From positions 36,336 through 100,335 of the forward strand of contig JAADJD010000017.1 in the NCBI GenBank assembly GCA_013150955.1: 64,000 nucleotides of DNA, written 5' to 3'. This document shows positions 34,167 through 43,867 of this stretch, piece by piece. The position numbers and the translations under genes were made by a program. Below the pieces are notes generated by a model. The model saw only the letters and a list, made by a program, of their open reading frames with translations, did no database searches and was not told where the DNA came from. The stretch is from Calditrichota bacterium. GTDB taxonomy: Bacteria; Calditrichota; Calditrichia; RBG-13-44-9; J042. Each line of letters begins with the position of its first letter. The first letter of the stretch is position 1.

Positions 34167-34628
34167 ATGACAACCTATCCCAAAATCGCCATATTGCTGT
34201 TGATTGCCACCGGTCTGCTCTGGGGAACCACCACCGTTAGCCAGGTGGAGAAGGAACTAATGTGTACCTGCGGATGCACCATGGCCCTGTACACCTGCGA
34301 ATGCGGGCGTTCTGAAGAAATGCGTGCGGAGATTCAACAAATGATCAATCAAGGTATGGATAAAGAAGCCATTGTGGCATCCTACGTGGCCAAATTCGGC
34401 GAAAAAATCCGATCGGCTCCCACCAAATCGGGTTTCAATCTATTAGCGTGGGTCACTCCATTTCTGGCCCTGCTCATCGTTGGGGTAGCCCTGTATCGAT
34501 TGCTCCAGCGGTGGAGCCGGCACCAGCCCGAGGAACCGGAGCCGGTGCTCCCCCCGGAGCGGCAGGATCAGTACGTCAAGCAACTGGAAAAAGAACTTCA
34601 GGAATTTGAAGAGGGAGAAATCTCATGA
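34167..34628 (+). CDS. ccmH: CcmH-like cytochrome c maturation protein
   Basis: Protein of 153 aa with a signal peptide, a soluble domain with MCTCGCTMALYTCECG (Cys-rich, about 32-47) followed by EMRAEIQQMINQGMDKEAIVASYVAKFGEK, and one C-terminal membrane segment (about 93-112). CcmH reduces the apocytochrome CxxCH cysteines. The extra cysteines are characteristic of the alternative CcmH forms seen with CxxxY CcmE. The stop overlaps the next start (ATGA), so translation is coupled. Confidence 0.9.
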   Translation: MTTYPKIAILLLIATGLLWGTTTVSQVEKELMCTCGCTMALYTCECGRSEEMRAEIQQMINQGMDKEAIVASYVAKFGEKIRSAPTKSGFNLLAWVTPFLALLIVGVALYRLLQRWSRHQPEEPEPVLPPERQDQYVKQLEKELQEFEEGEIS

Positions 34629-35083
34629 TCGAAATCCTTTTATTGCTGATGACATTCCTGGTGCTGGGGTATGTGCTGTATCCATTTTACCAGCCTCGAT
34701 ATCGCTGGGCATACGTTCCCACAGAAGAAGGGGATCCCCGAATCCAGCACCTGCAGGAGGCCAAAAAGGAAGTATTGAGTGCCATTAAAGAGATTGAATT
34801 TGAACACCAGATGGGCAAGCTCTCGCTATCCGATTACGAGAAACTACGCAGCGAGTATCAAAAGAAGGCATTGCGGGTACTGCAGGAACTGGATCGGTTG
34901 AACCATCCTTCTGGTGGGGTGGAGCAACTGGAAGAAGAGATTCGCGCTTATCGCTATAAGCTCAAGCAAGGGCAACAGGTTCAGGTGCGTTTTTGTCCGG
35001 AATGTGGTGCCGCCGTGGAACCATTCTACAAATTTTGTGTGCAATGTGGACGTCAACTGCTCCCCACAGAGCGAGGAGGGTAA
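34625..35083 (+). CDS. CcmI-like helical protein with C-terminal zinc ribbon
   Basis: Protein of 152 aa. A single membrane segment (about 1-20) is followed by a helical region (KKEVLSAIKEIEFEHQMGKLSLSDYEKLRSEYQ, about 38-75) close to the N-terminal domain of CcmI, then a zinc-ribbon tail (CPECGAAVEPFYKFCVQCGRQLLP). The start overlaps the ccmH stop by 4 bp. It probably takes part in haem-lyase assembly; the zinc ribbon is unusual for this role. Confidence 0.75.
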   Translation: MIEILLLLMTFLVLGYVLYPFYQPRYRWAYVPTEEGDPRIQHLQEAKKEVLSAIKEIEFEHQMGKLSLSDYEKLRSEYQKKALRVLQELDRLNHPSGGVEQLEEEIRAYRYKLKQGQQVQVRFCPECGAAVEPFYKFCVQCGRQLLPTERGG

Positions 35084-35084
35084 C

Positions 35085-36233
35085 ATGAAACGCCATTCCA
35101 GGTGGATCGTTGTTTTCATGCTGTTATTTCAGTCGTATCTCTTTGCCGGTAGCATTTCGGGACGGGTGGTAAACGGTACACAGGGACACACCGTTCCCGA
35201 CACCCTGATGGTTGCGCTGAATGTCTATCTTCCCGACGGTCAGGTAAAAACCCTTCCGGAAACGGTTCCGCTCAAAGCAGACGGTCAGTTTTACTTTGAC
35301 AATCTGGAAGAGAATGCTCAATATACGTACGAGCCCATGGTCATCTATCGGGGGATTAAGTATTATGGCAAGCCGGTTCGTCTGTCCCCAGAAGACGCGT
35401 CGGCAACCACCGAAGTGACCATTTACGAAACCACCCGCAGCGATACGGCCTTACAGGTGGTTCGGCATCACGTTTTGTTTGCCCCGGGAGAAGGTTCGGT
35501 TGCGGTAAAGGAGATGGTGTTTCTGGAGAATCGTGGGGATCGTACCTATATTGGCAAAGAGAAAGCGCCATCCGGCAAATATCGCACGGTCAGTTACAGG
35601 CTTCCACCGGGTGCCAAATCCATTGAACTGGGCGAAGGCACCATGACCTGCTGCATCGAATTCGATGAGAATGGATTTTACGATACGATGGAAATTCCCC
35701 CGGGCAAAAAGCAGGTCATCTTTTCCTATCTGCTGGACAGCGACGGCGAGCAACTGCTGTTTCGCAAGCCGATTACCGTAAAAACGGCAGAGATCGATTT
35801 TATCTCGTTTGATCCCGCGGTGCAGATCACCGGGGAGGGATTGGTGGAGAAACCGCTCCCCAACAACAAATTCAAACGCCAGGTTCTAACCAACCTCCAG
35901 CCGGGACAGACGGCTACCGTAACGCTGGCAGGATTACCGGCCGCGCCTCATGACCTCAGTCTGATCTTTTTTGCTGGATTCCTGGCGGTGTTCGTGGTGG
36001 GAGGCGTTATTGCTTACCGGCGTATCCAGAGGAATGTTGCTCAGCAATCCAATCGCGTGATGGCTACAGAAAAAACGACCCATGTGGATCACACGGTGTT
36101 GAAAGAAAAACTGTTGCGGGAAATTGCCCTGCTGGACGAGGCTTATGAAAGCCAGCGCATTGGGGAAGATGAATATCAGGTAAAGCGAAATCTGCTGCTG
36201 GAAGAATTAAAACATATTGTCAATTCCCGCTAA
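35085..36233 (+). CDS. Accessory membrane protein of the ccm operon
   Basis: Protein of 382 aa from the ATG at 35085, which overlaps the upstream stop region by 2 bp spacing and has GAGGAGGG just before it; the longer frame lies inside the previous gene. It has a signal peptide, beta-rich carboxypeptidase-regulatory-like domain (about 25-110), a further beta domain, one membrane segment (about 300-320) and a C-terminal coiled coil (LREIALLDEAYESQRIGEDEYQVKRNLLLEELKHIV) resembling the CcmI-type helices of the preceding gene. The function is unknown; possibly a chaperone or scaffold for apocytochromes. Confidence 0.7.
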   Translation: MKRHSRWIVVFMLLFQSYLFAGSISGRVVNGTQGHTVPDTLMVALNVYLPDGQVKTLPETVPLKADGQFYFDNLEENAQYTYEPMVIYRGIKYYGKPVRLSPEDASATTEVTIYETTRSDTALQVVRHHVLFAPGEGSVAVKEMVFLENRGDRTYIGKEKAPSGKYRTVSYRLPPGAKSIELGEGTMTCCIEFDENGFYDTMEIPPGKKQVIFSYLLDSDGEQLLFRKPITVKTAEIDFISFDPAVQITGEGLVEKPLPNNKFKRQVLTNLQPGQTATVTLAGLPAAPHDLSLIFFAGFLAVFVVGGVIAYRRIQRNVAQQSNRVMATEKTTHVDHTVLKEKLLREIALLDEAYESQRIGEDEYQVKRNLLLEELKHIVNSR

Positions 36234-36281
36234 GCGTGCTATTTTGAAACGGCGGTTGATTGGGCCCACTGACCCGCAAGT

Positions 36282-36323
36282 CGGGGAGTCTGAAGGTATG
36301 CGTGGACTCCCCGCACGATTTTT
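36282..36323 (+). terminator. Terminator at the end of the ccm operon
   Basis: CGGGGAGTC / GACTCCCCG stem with a 14 base loop, followed by GCACGATTTTTCC; moderate T-run. Confidence 0.7.
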
Positions 36324-36413
36324 CCTGTTGGAGCAGACAACTTTTAAGTAGACACACCAACTCAATTGGCGTGAAGTCACCAGTCATGCGCAATTGGGAA
36401 GAGCGGCGGTGGC

Positions 36414-37052
36414 ATGAAGAGTAAACCCGAAAAAATTCGTTACAATCGCATTGCTCCCATTTACGACTGGCTGGAGTGGTTTCCTGAAACGCTGGCCTTC
36501 CGAAAATGGCGCCAACGATTGTTCCAGTACCTGACCGGAAAGCGAGTGCTGGAGGTCGGACTGGGCACGGGTAAGAATATTCCGTATTATCCACCGGATG
36601 TTCAGCTGGTGGGGATCGACATCAGTCGGCGGATGCTGTCAAGGGCGCGTGAAAAAGCGATGGCTAATTTTCAACCGGTTGGTCTGCTAACCATGGATGC
36701 CCAGCGCCTGGCCTTCCCGGATCAGACCTTCGATCATACCATCAGCACATTTGTGTTTTGCTCTGTGTACGAACCGGTTGAGGGCTTACGCGAATTGTAT
36801 CGGGTACTCAAACCCGGTGGAACGGCTTTGTTCCTGGAGCATGTGCGCCCGGAATCACCTTTACCAGGAAAAGTGTTCGACATGTTAAATCCCCTGATCG
36901 TGCGGATGATGGGCGCAAACATCAATCGCCGCACGGTTGAGAATATCCGCAAGGCCGGATTCGAAATTGAAAAAGAGTGGAATCTCTGGAAAGATATTGT
37001 CAAATTTGTGGTGGCGCGGAAACCCGAAACGGAGAGGAAATCCCATGGTTGA
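36414..37052 (+). CDS. UbiE/Coq5-like class I methyltransferase
   Basis: Protein of 212 aa with SAM motif I LEVGLGTGKN (about 43-52), LVGIDISRRML (motif II), MDAQRLAFPDQTFDHTIS (post-I) and LFLEHVRPESP. The order and length fit the UbiE/menaquinone-type family, though the lipid substrate cannot be told. It overlaps the cupin gene by 8 bp. No ribosome site stronger than GAAGAGCGGCG. Confidence 0.85.
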   Translation: MKSKPEKIRYNRIAPIYDWLEWFPETLAFRKWRQRLFQYLTGKRVLEVGLGTGKNIPYYPPDVQLVGIDISRRMLSRAREKAMANFQPVGLLTMDAQRLAFPDQTFDHTISTFVFCSVYEPVEGLRELYRVLKPGGTALFLEHVRPESPLPGKVFDMLNPLIVRMMGANINRRTVENIRKAGFEIEKEWNLWKDIVKFVVARKPETERKSHG

Positions 37053-37362
37053 AGTCAAATCCCTGAACGCCCTTATCCAGTACCAGGAAGGAAGCATCGT
37101 CAGCAAGACCCTGCTCAAAGCCGATGGCGGTTCGCTGACGCTGTTCGCCTTCGATAAAGGACAGGAACTAAGTGAGCACACCACGCCTTACGATGCGGGC
37201 ATCATCGTTTTTGATGGCGAAGCCGAAATTTTCATCGATCAAAAAGCGTACACAGTAAAAAGCGGGGAATGGATTCCCCTGCCGGCCAATCGCCCACATG
37301 CGGTAAAAGCCAGCAAACGCTTTAAAATGGCTCTGGCGATGATCAAGTCCCGCCAAACCTGA
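37045..37362 (+). CDS. Small cupin-domain protein
   Basis: Protein of 105 aa, one cupin barrel: LSEHTTPYDAGIIVFDGEAEIFIDQKAYTVKSGEWIPLPANRPHAVKA. The two motifs give His, Glu and the later His as possible metal ligands. ATG 37045 has GAGAGG upstream and overlaps the methyltransferase stop by 8 bp, so the two are coupled. The function is unknown. Confidence 0.85.
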   Translation: MVEVKSLNALIQYQEGSIVSKTLLKADGGSLTLFAFDKGQELSEHTTPYDAGIIVFDGEAEIFIDQKAYTVKSGEWIPLPANRPHAVKASKRFKMALAMIKSRQT

Positions 37363-37418
37363 TTTGATTTTTATCCGGGGATTATGTGGGTTAACACAAA
37401 AATCCCAAGTGATGTGTC

Positions 37419-37580
37419 AAACCCAGGTTATGCTTTAGACCGCGGGTGACGCGAATGAAGCCAAAAATATCTGCAAAACCGCGAATAAATCCTGGAACAC
37501 ATTTTCATCCAGATATCATCCAATGGATTTTATTCGTTTTAATTCGTGTAATTCGGTGGCGATTGCATAATCCGGGATAA
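37419..37580 (-). repeat. Dispersed repeat (reverse)
   Basis: From AAACCCAGGTTATGCTTTAGACCGCGGGTGACGCGAATG to AATTCGGTGGCGATTGCATAATCCGGGAT. The left end is divergent. The rest of the 37363-38059 gap holds a promoter and leader (next entries). Confidence 0.85.
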
Positions 37581-37719
37581 ATCGCTGTTTTGTGTTCCGG
37601 CAAACTTTCAGAATGACTGGCCCTTCATTTTCATTTCCCTTCAAGCAACCGCTCCCGTCACCGGTACCAAATGCCTCTTCAAAATTTGGAAATTTGGTTG
37701 GAAATTTCGCTCATTTTTT

Positions 37720-37748
37720 TTGACAAAGTCCCTTAAATTTTTTATATT
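37720..37748 (+). promoter_or_regulatory. Sigma-70 promoter of the cox operon
   Basis: TTGACA (37720-37725), exact 17 bp spacer, TATATT (37743-37748). It is a near-consensus housekeeping promoter and lies about 310 bp before the coxG start, which implies a long leader. Confidence 0.75.
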
Positions 37749-38059
37749 TATGGAAAATTTTAGAAAATGAGCGACTGAAACGCGTTACCTTTTCTTTCCA
37801 CTTTTCTTCATCAAGACGGGCTGCAGAGCCCGTGGCACCTTTAGAAGCATTATCTGCACCACACGACGGTTGTCGTGAAAAATATCCGTTGAATTTTCAA
37901 GGGAAATAGCAGCACGCGTTAAACAGAAAGGGATTTATGGTTTCCCGGTGTTGGAGACGTAGTCAATTTGAACGGCATTCTGCATGCTTACACCCTTCGC
38001 AGTCCTTTTCACCTGGAGACGTCAACCTTGCATCATCAATACACAGGAGGTTTTGATTT
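37749..38059 (+). other. Long 5' leader of the cox operon
   Basis: About 300 nt between the promoter and coxG. It contains hairpins ACGGGCTGCAGAGCCCGT (37816-37833) and CACGACGGTTGTCGTG (37862-37877), and a repeated GGAGACGT (about 37954 and 38022). No recognised riboswitch consensus was seen. It could regulate the molybdenum hydroxylase genes. Confidence 0.4.
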
Positions 38060-38575
38060 ATGGAATACGAAGGCGAATACATTCTGAACGCCAGTCCAGA
38101 GGTGGTATGGAAACTTCTCATGGATCCCAATGTGTTGGCAAAGGCGACACCGGGCATTCAATATCTGGAACCATTGGATGGTGAGGGAAAGTACCGGGCA
38201 CACTACGATGTTCGCCTGGGATCGGTTGCCGGTAAGTTTGAAGGCATTTTTCACGTAACCGACCGCATCGAAGGAAAGCAATTCACCCTGAAAGTGTTTG
38301 TGAAGGGAAGTCCGGGCACCATGGATGTTACCGGGACAATCCGGCTGGAACCGGCGGCTGAAAACGTGACCCGGGTAAAATTTTCGGGTAAAGCGGTGGC
38401 CACGGATAAACTGGCCCGGTTTGGTCAACGGGTATTGAAAGCATCCGCTCGCATGTTCACCCGCCAGTTCTTCAAAAAACTGGAGAAAGAGTTCATTCCA
38501 TCCAATAAAGAGGGGAAAACTGGTGAGTCCAAACTAAAAAGGAGGATCAAAGAATGGAAATCCCGATCAAACTAA
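38060..38575 (+). CDS. coxG: CoxG-like SRPBCC protein (carbon monoxide dehydrogenase subunit G family)
   Basis: Protein of 171 aa of the SRPBCC/CoxG family: starts [37 protein letters not shown], with a typical START-like fold. CoxG is thought to bind the enzyme to the membrane or help its assembly. Unusually it is the first gene of the operon and overlaps coxS by 22 bp. The last 25 residues are basic ([12 protein letters not shown]). AGGAGGTTTTGATT precedes the ATG. Confidence 0.9.
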   Translation: MEYEGEYILNASPEVVWKLLMDPNVLAKATPGIQYLEPLDGEGKYRAHYDVRLGSVAGKFEGIFHVTDRIEGKQFTLKVFVKGSPGTMDVTGTIRLEPAAENVTRVKFSGKAVATDKLARFGQRVLKASARMFTRQFFKKLEKEFIPSNKEGKTGESKLKRRIKEWKSRSN

Positions 38576-39024
38576 CGGTGAACGGGGAAGTGGTAGAGCG
38601 CCGCGTGGAACCCCGACTGTTGCTGGTGAATTTCCTGCGCGATGTTCTGGGGTTGACGGGTACCCACGTGGGCTGCGATACCAGCAGTTGTGGCGCCTGT
38701 ACTATTTTAATGGATGGGAAAGCGGTAAAGTCCTGTACGCTGCTGGCCGTGCAAGCGGACGGCGCGGAGCTGGTCACTGTAGAAGGGCTGGCGAAAAATG
38801 GCGAATTACATCCCATTCAGGAAGGCTTCTGGCAGGAACACGGGTTGCAATGTGGGTTCTGCACGCCCGGGATGATTATGGCGGCCTATCAGTTACTGGA
38901 AGAAAATCCCAACCCCAGCGAGGAAGAGATCCGGCACGCGCTGGAAGGGAACTACTGCCGATGTACAGGCTATCACAACATCGTTAAATCGGTTCAGTAT
39001 GCAGCGAAAAAATTAAACCGATAG
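38554..39024 (+). CDS. coxS: CoxS-type [2Fe-2S] subunit of molybdenum hydroxylase
   Basis: Protein of 156 aa with two [2Fe-2S] clusters: a plant-type cluster with Cys41, 46, 49 and 61, and a second with Cys100, 103, 135 and 137 (CGFCTPGM and CRCTGYHN). It transfers electrons from the Mo site to FAD. The start overlaps coxG; GGAGG is 7 bp upstream. coxL follows 9 bp after the stop. Confidence 0.95.
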   Translation: MEIPIKLTVNGEVVERRVEPRLLLVNFLRDVLGLTGTHVGCDTSSCGACTILMDGKAVKSCTLLAVQADGAELVTVEGLAKNGELHPIQEGFWQEHGLQCGFCTPGMIMAAYQLLEENPNPSEEEIRHALEGNYCRCTGYHNIVKSVQYAAKKLNR

Positions 39025-39033
39025 GAGGCTATT

Positions 39034-41403
39034 ATGGGAAAATTAATTGGTGAAGCCGTCCGGCGGGTGGAAGACCGTCGATTCATCACCGGAAAAGCAA
39101 CCTATACCGACGATATTAAACTGCCGGGAATGACCTACGCCTACATCGTGCGCAGTCCCTACGCGCATGCCCGTATTAAAAAGATTGACACCTCCCGGGC
39201 AAAATCGGCACCCGGCGTCATTGCCGTGTTTACCGGAGAAGATGTCAAGGACGTGAACGGTCTACCCTGCGGATGGCAGGTGAATTTCCGCAATGGGGAT
39301 ACCATGAAGGAACCCAAGCATCCGCTGCTGGTAGCGGATAAAGTGCGCCACGTGGGGGATAATGTGGCCATGATCGTGGCCGAAACCCGGGAACAGGCAA
39401 AAGATGCGGCGGAGTTACTGGATATTGAATACGAAGTCCTGGACGCCGTAACCGATCCCGCAAAGGCCATTGAAGAAGGGGCCCCGCTGGTACACGACGA
39501 TGTGCCAAGGAATATCTGTTTTGACTGGGAAATTGGGGATAAAGCCAAAACCGACGATGCCTTTGCCAAAGCGGATCATGTGGTTTCGCTGGAATTCCGC
39601 AATCAGCGACTGATTCCCAATGCCATCGAACCCCGCAGCGCCATTGGGGTCTACGACGCTGCACGCGACAAGTACACACTGTACACCAGTTCGCAAAATC
39701 CGCACCTGATCCGGTTATTGCTTTGTGCTTTTGTGCTGGGAATCCCGGAACACAAGGTGCGTGTAGTTTCGCCAGATGTTGGTGGGGGATTTGGAAGTAA
39801 GATTTTCCATTATGCAGAGGAAGCCCTGGTAACCTGGGCGGCCAAACAGGTGGGGCGTCCTATTAAGTGGACCGCCGAACGCAGCGAAAGTTTTGTAACC
39901 GATGCCCATGGCCGGGATCACGTCACCAAAGCCGAAATGGCTTTCGACAAAAACGGAAAGATCCTGGGGTTGCGCGTCAGCACCATCGCCAACATGGGGG
40001 CTTATTTATCCACTTTTGCCCCGGCCATTCCCACTTATTTACATGGTACCCTGTTGCAGGGGGTGTATGATACACCCGCCATCTATTGCGAAATTACCGC
40101 CGTCTTTACCCATACCACACCGGTGGATGCGTATCGCGGTGCGGGACGTCCGGAAGCCACCTATCTGCTGGAACGCCTGGTGGATACCGGCGCCCGGGAA
40201 CTGGGGATGGATCCGGCAGAAATTCGACGGAAAAATTTCATCCCACCCTTCGACGGGGTGAAGCAACCCGGTTATCAAACCCAGGTGGCCTTGCAATACG
40301 ATAGCGGGAATTACGAGGCCACGCTAAACAAGGCGCTGGAAATCATCGGTTATGATAAACTGCGCAAGGAACAGGAAGAAGCCCGAAAACAGGGACGCTA
40401 CATTGGGATTGGCTTTTCCACCTACATCGAGGCCTGCGGGATTGCGCCTTCGGCAGTAGTGGGTGCCCTGGGAGCCCGTGCCGGTCTCTACGAATCTTCT
40501 ATAGTCCGGGTTCAACCCACCGGAAAAGTGACGGTTTACACCGGCTCCCATGCTCACGGTCAGGGTCACGAAACCACTTTTGCCCAGATCGTGGCCGATA
40601 CACTGGGTATTCCGCTGGAAGATGTGGAAGTGGTTCATGGCGATACCGATGCCATTCCCTTTGGAATGGGAACATATGGTTCCCGAAGTCTGGCGGTTGG
40701 GGGCAGCGCACTCCGGAAGGGATTGGATAAGGTCATCGAAAAGGGTACGAAGATTGCTGCTCACTTGCTGGAAGCCGCCGAAGAAGACCTGGAATTCGCC
40801 AACGGGGAATGGAAGGTGAAGGGAACCGATAAAAAGATCACCTTCGGTGAAGTGGCACTGGCCGCTTACGTACCTCATAATTTTCCCGAAGGAATGGAAC
40901 CCGGTCTGGAATTTAGCACATTTTACGATCCCGCGAATTTTACCTTCCCCTTCGGAACCCACATTGCGGTGGTAGAAGTGGATCCCGAAACCGGCAAGGT
41001 GACCCTGAAACGGTACGTGGCTGTGGATGACGTGGGCACGGTCATTAACCCGCTGATTGTGGATGGCCAGGTTCATGGAGGAATTGCTCAGGGGATTGGT
41101 CAGGCGTTGCTGGAGGAAGCCGTATACGACGAGAACGGGGAATTGCTGTCCAGCTCGTTCCTGGAATATGCCATACCGCGGGCAGATGATCTGGTTTCTT
41201 TCGAAGTCGATCGTACGGTTACCCCATGTCCGCACAATCCACTGGGGGTGAAGGGTGCTGGAGAAACCGGGACCATTGCTTCCACCGCTGCGGTGGTGAA
41301 TGCTGTTGTGGACGCCCTGGCACCCCTGGGTATTAAGGATTTGCAAATGCCTCTAACACCTCGCCGGGTCTGGGAGGCCATTCAACAAGCCAAGGCATCA
41401 TAA
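39034..41403 (+). CDS. coxL: Molybdenum hydroxylase large subunit (CoxL/XdhB family)
   Basis: Protein of 789 aa, the Mo-pterin-containing large subunit. It has the N-terminal hammerhead domain, GGGFGSK (about 250-256), the active-site loop AYRGAGR (366-372) and the catalytic Glu in [13 protein letters not shown]. Form I carbon monoxide dehydrogenase has AYRCSFR here, so this belongs with form II-like enzymes whose substrate may be CO, an aldehyde, a purine or another heterocycle. Partner genes coxS and coxM flank it. Confidence 0.94.
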   Translation: MGKLIGEAVRRVEDRRFITGKATYTDDIKLPGMTYAYIVRSPYAHARIKKIDTSRAKSAPGVIAVFTGEDVKDVNGLPCGWQVNFRNGDTMKEPKHPLLVADKVRHVGDNVAMIVAETREQAKDAAELLDIEYEVLDAVTDPAKAIEEGAPLVHDDVPRNICFDWEIGDKAKTDDAFAKADHVVSLEFRNQRLIPNAIEPRSAIGVYDAARDKYTLYTSSQNPHLIRLLLCAFVLGIPEHKVRVVSPDVGGGFGSKIFHYAEEALVTWAAKQVGRPIKWTAERSESFVTDAHGRDHVTKAEMAFDKNGKILGLRVSTIANMGAYLSTFAPAIPTYLHGTLLQGVYDTPAIYCEITAVFTHTTPVDAYRGAGRPEATYLLERLVDTGARELGMDPAEIRRKNFIPPFDGVKQPGYQTQVALQYDSGNYEATLNKALEIIGYDKLRKEQEEARKQGRYIGIGFSTYIEACGIAPSAVVGALGARAGLYESSIVRVQPTGKVTVYTGSHAHGQGHETTFAQIVADTLGIPLEDVEVVHGDTDAIPFGMGTYGSRSLAVGGSALRKGLDKVIEKGTKIAAHLLEAAEEDLEFANGEWKVKGTDKKITFGEVALAAYVPHNFPEGMEPGLEFSTFYDPANFTFPFGTHIAVVEVDPETGKVTLKRYVAVDDVGTVINPLIVDGQVHGGIAQGIGQALLEEAVYDENGELLSSSFLEYAIPRADDLVSFEVDRTVTPCPHNPLGVKGAGETGTIASTAAVVNAVVDALAPLGIKDLQMPLTPRRVWEAIQQAKAS

Positions 41404-41421
41404 GAAAAAGGAGGACTGACT

Positions 41422-42288
41422 ATGTATCCTGCACCTTTTGAATATCACCGCGCCCGTAGTGTGGATGAAGCCATATCCCTGCTGAGCCAGTATGGTAGCG
41501 ATGCCAAGTTGATTGCCGGTGGGCACAGTTTGCTGCCGATGATGAAACTGCGCCTGGCCACGCCGGCTCATCTCATCGATATTCGCACCATCGATGGCTT
41601 ACAATACATTGAAGATAAGGGAGATTACATTGCCATTGGGGCCGGCACCTCCCATGCAGCCATCGAAAAATCGGATCTTTTAAAACAGAAAATGCCTTTG
41701 CTTCCCCAGGCAGCGGCCGTTATTGGCGATCCTCAGGTGCGGAACATGGGTACCATCGGGGGCAGTCTGGCTCATGCCGATCCCGCCGCCGATTATCCTG
41801 CCGCGGTGCTGGCGGCCGGTGCACAGCTGGTGGCCGTGGGTGAAGATGGCGAACGGGTGATCCCTGCGGAAGAATTTTTCGTCGAACTGTTCCAGACCGA
41901 CCTGGATGAACGGGAGATTTTAACGGAAATCCGGGTGCCGGTCATTTCCGGGAATACCCGTGGGGCGTACCTGAAATTTCCCCATCCCGCTTCCCGCTTT
42001 GCGATTGTGGGATGCGCTGCCCTGGTGACGCTGGAAAATAATGTTTGCAGCGACGTCCGGGTGGCCTTCACCGGGGTGGCCAGCACGGCGTTCAGGGATA
42101 GTGGAGTGGAAGACGCCCTCCGCGGTCAACCCCTGAATGAATCCACCATCCAGAAAGCCGCTGAACAGGCTGCGGAAAGCGATGAACTGGAGATCATGGA
42201 AGACAATTTCGCAAGCGAGGATTACCGAAGACACCTGGCAAAAGTCTACGCGAAACGCACCCTCATGCAAATTGCCAGTGCCTTCTAA
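41422..42288 (+). CDS. coxM: CoxM-type FAD-binding subunit
   Basis: Protein of 288 aa with the FAD-binding motifs AGGHSLLPMMKLRL (about 33-46) and TIGGSLAHADPAADYPA (about 112-128) of the CoxM/XdhA FAD family. It passes electrons from the clusters to the acceptor. GGAGGAC precedes the ATG. A terminator follows, so the structural operon is coxG-S-L-M. Confidence 0.94.
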   Translation: MYPAPFEYHRARSVDEAISLLSQYGSDAKLIAGGHSLLPMMKLRLATPAHLIDIRTIDGLQYIEDKGDYIAIGAGTSHAAIEKSDLLKQKMPLLPQAAAVIGDPQVRNMGTIGGSLAHADPAADYPAAVLAAGAQLVAVGEDGERVIPAEEFFVELFQTDLDEREILTEIRVPVISGNTRGAYLKFPHPASRFAIVGCAALVTLENNVCSDVRVAFTGVASTAFRDSGVEDALRGQPLNESTIQKAAEQAAESDELEIMEDNFASEDYRRHLAKVYAKRTLMQIASAF

Positions 42289-42304
42289 CCACATCTCCAC
42301 CATT

Positions 42305-42348
42305 CCCCTGCCTGGAAAATCCCGGGGCAGGGGAGTGGTATTTTTTTT
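42305..42348 (+). terminator. Rho-independent terminator after coxM
   Basis: CCCCTGCC / GGCAGGGG stem with a 13 base loop, then GAGTGGTATTTTTTTT. Confidence 0.9.
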
Positions 42349-42392
42349 CCAGGAAAACCAGGCGGTTTCAACGGGTTCAGGTGGGATTTTCT

Positions 42393-42460
42393 TCATTAAT
42401 TGTGCATTCGACCACGAATGACGCGAATGAATACACAAATAAATTCCTGGATGACGATAT
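42393..42460 (+). repeat. Dispersed repeat fragment
   Basis: Partial end ATTGTGCATTCGACCACGAATGACGCGAATGAATACACAAATAAA that breaks off in unrelated sequence before a full copy starts at 42522. Confidence 0.6.
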
Positions 42461-42521
42461 TTTTGTCGGCAAAATTTTCTGATGTTTTGAACAAATATTT
42501 TTACTTGAAGTGGTTGACTTT

Positions 42522-42680
42522 AAACCAGATTATGCATTAACCTACGAATTACACGAATTAACACCAATATAAATAATAAAATGCACCTGATTCTATCTGG
42601 ATGAAAATGTTTCCCGGAATATACTCGCGATTTTGTTGATATTATTCGAATTCATTCGTGTGACTCGTGGTTTAATGTAT
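42522..42680 (+). repeat. Dispersed repeat (forward)
   Basis: AAACCAGATTATGCATTAACCTACGAATTACACGAATTAAC to GACTCGTGGTTTAATGTATCTG; full length with a diverged right end. Confidence 0.85.
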
Positions 42681-42738
42681 CTGAAATGGAATGTCACGGG
42701 GACAGGTTAAAGAATGGACACCAAACACGGGTACCGGT

Positions 42739-42767
42739 TTGCTAACGAGCCTATTCCGTTTTATATT
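42739..42767 (+). promoter_or_regulatory. Candidate sigma-70 promoter for coxD
   Basis: TTGCTA (42739-42744), 17 bp spacer, TATATT (42762-42767), about 140 bp before coxD. The rest of the 42681-42910 gap shows nothing else. Confidence 0.5.
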
Positions 42768-42910
42768 CTGTTCCTGGGAAGAATTTCGCGCGCTTTTTAT
42801 CAGATGCGATTTACAAACACAAACCACATGTAAACAGGGGAAGTCTCCCGGATATTTGATTTGCGGACAGGCTTTCGGGGAAAAGGACGATGGAAACAGG
42901 GAAGGGTACC

Positions 42911-43867
42911 ATGATTCAAAACGAATTGCAGCAAATCCAGGAAATGCTGGACGAACAGGGATACGTGGCCGATCGAGAAATTGTGATGGCCATTTACCTG
43001 GCCATGAAGTTAAATCGCCCTCTGCTGGTCGAAGGGCCGGCAGGGGTGGGGAAAACGGAAATTGCCAAGGTCATGGCCCGGGCGATGAACACCGATCTCA
43101 TTCGCCTGCAATGCTATGAGGGACTGGACAGCACCACCGCCCTGTACGAATGGAATTATCAGCACCAACTGCTGCATATCAAGCTGGAAGAAAATTCCAG
43201 CAAATCCATTGAAGAAAAAGAGGCGGAAATATTCAGCGAAAAATTCCTCCTGAAACGCCCGCTTCTCCAGGCAATCACCCATCATCAACCTCCCGTCCTG
43301 TTGATCGATGAACTGGATCGTGCCGATGAGGAATTTGAATCATTTTTGCTGGAATTGCTGTCCGACTGGCAAATTTCCATTCCAGAGATTGGCACCATTC
43401 GTGCCGCTCACATCCCGTATGTGGTCATTACCAGCAATCGCACCCGGGAGCTGTCCGACGCCGTTCGCCGCCGATGCCTTTATCTCTGGATCGACTATCC
43501 CGATTTTGACAAGGAAGTGGCCATCGTGGAAAGAAAAACTCCGGGGATTGACCGCGAACTGGCTGAGCAAATCACTCGATTCATGGAAACGGTGCGGCAA
43601 ATGAAGCTTTACAAAACACCCGGGGTGGCAGAGACGCTGGACTGGGCACGAGCCCTGGTCACTCTGCATCAAACCGCCTTGAATCCTGATATAGTGGAAC
43701 AAACTCTGGGCGTCATTTTCAAGGATTGGAATGACATCCAGCAGGTGAAAAGCAACCTCTCCCAACTGCTGGAGCAGATTGGGGTATCGACCATCCTGAC
43801 TCCTGAAGCCATTGAAAAGATCCGCCAGGAAAAACGGGCCAGCTCCGATGACGATGTTGCAGAATAA
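42911..43867 (+). CDS. coxD: CoxD-like MoxR AAA ATPase
   Basis: MoxR-type ATPase of 318 aa. Walker A is GPAGVGKTE, Walker B LLIDELDRAD, and TSNRTRELSDAVRRRC carries the sensor and arginine finger. CoxD proteins insert the Cu or S ligand of the Mo site. The ATG at 42911 (GGGAAGG upstream) was chosen; an ATG at 42890 is possible. Its end overlaps the start of the VWA gene, so they form a MoxR/VWA chaperone pair. Confidence 0.92.
   Translation: MIQNELQQIQEMLDEQGYVADREIVMAIYLAMKLNRPLLVEGPAGVGKTEIAKVMARAMNTDLIRLQCYEGLDSTTALYEWNYQHQLLHIKLEENSSKSIEEKEAEIFSEKFLLKRPLLQAITHHQPPVLLIDELDRADEEFESFLLELLSDWQISIPEIGTIRAAHIPYVVITSNRTRELSDAVRRRCLYLWIDYPDFDKEVAIVERKTPGIDRELAEQITRFMETVRQMKLYKTPGVAETLDWARALVTLHQTALNPDIVEQTLGVIFKDWNDIQQVKSNLSQLLEQIGVSTILTPEAIEKIRQEKRASSDDDVAE

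Noticed and set aside
37749..38059. Molybdenum cofactor riboswitch in the cox leader
   Set aside because: The hairpins present do not match the conserved Moco motif as far as I can recall; kept only as an unassigned leader.
39034..41403. Calling CoxL a proven CO dehydrogenase
   Set aside because: The loop AYRGAGR lacks the AYRCSFR form I signature, so the substrate is left open.
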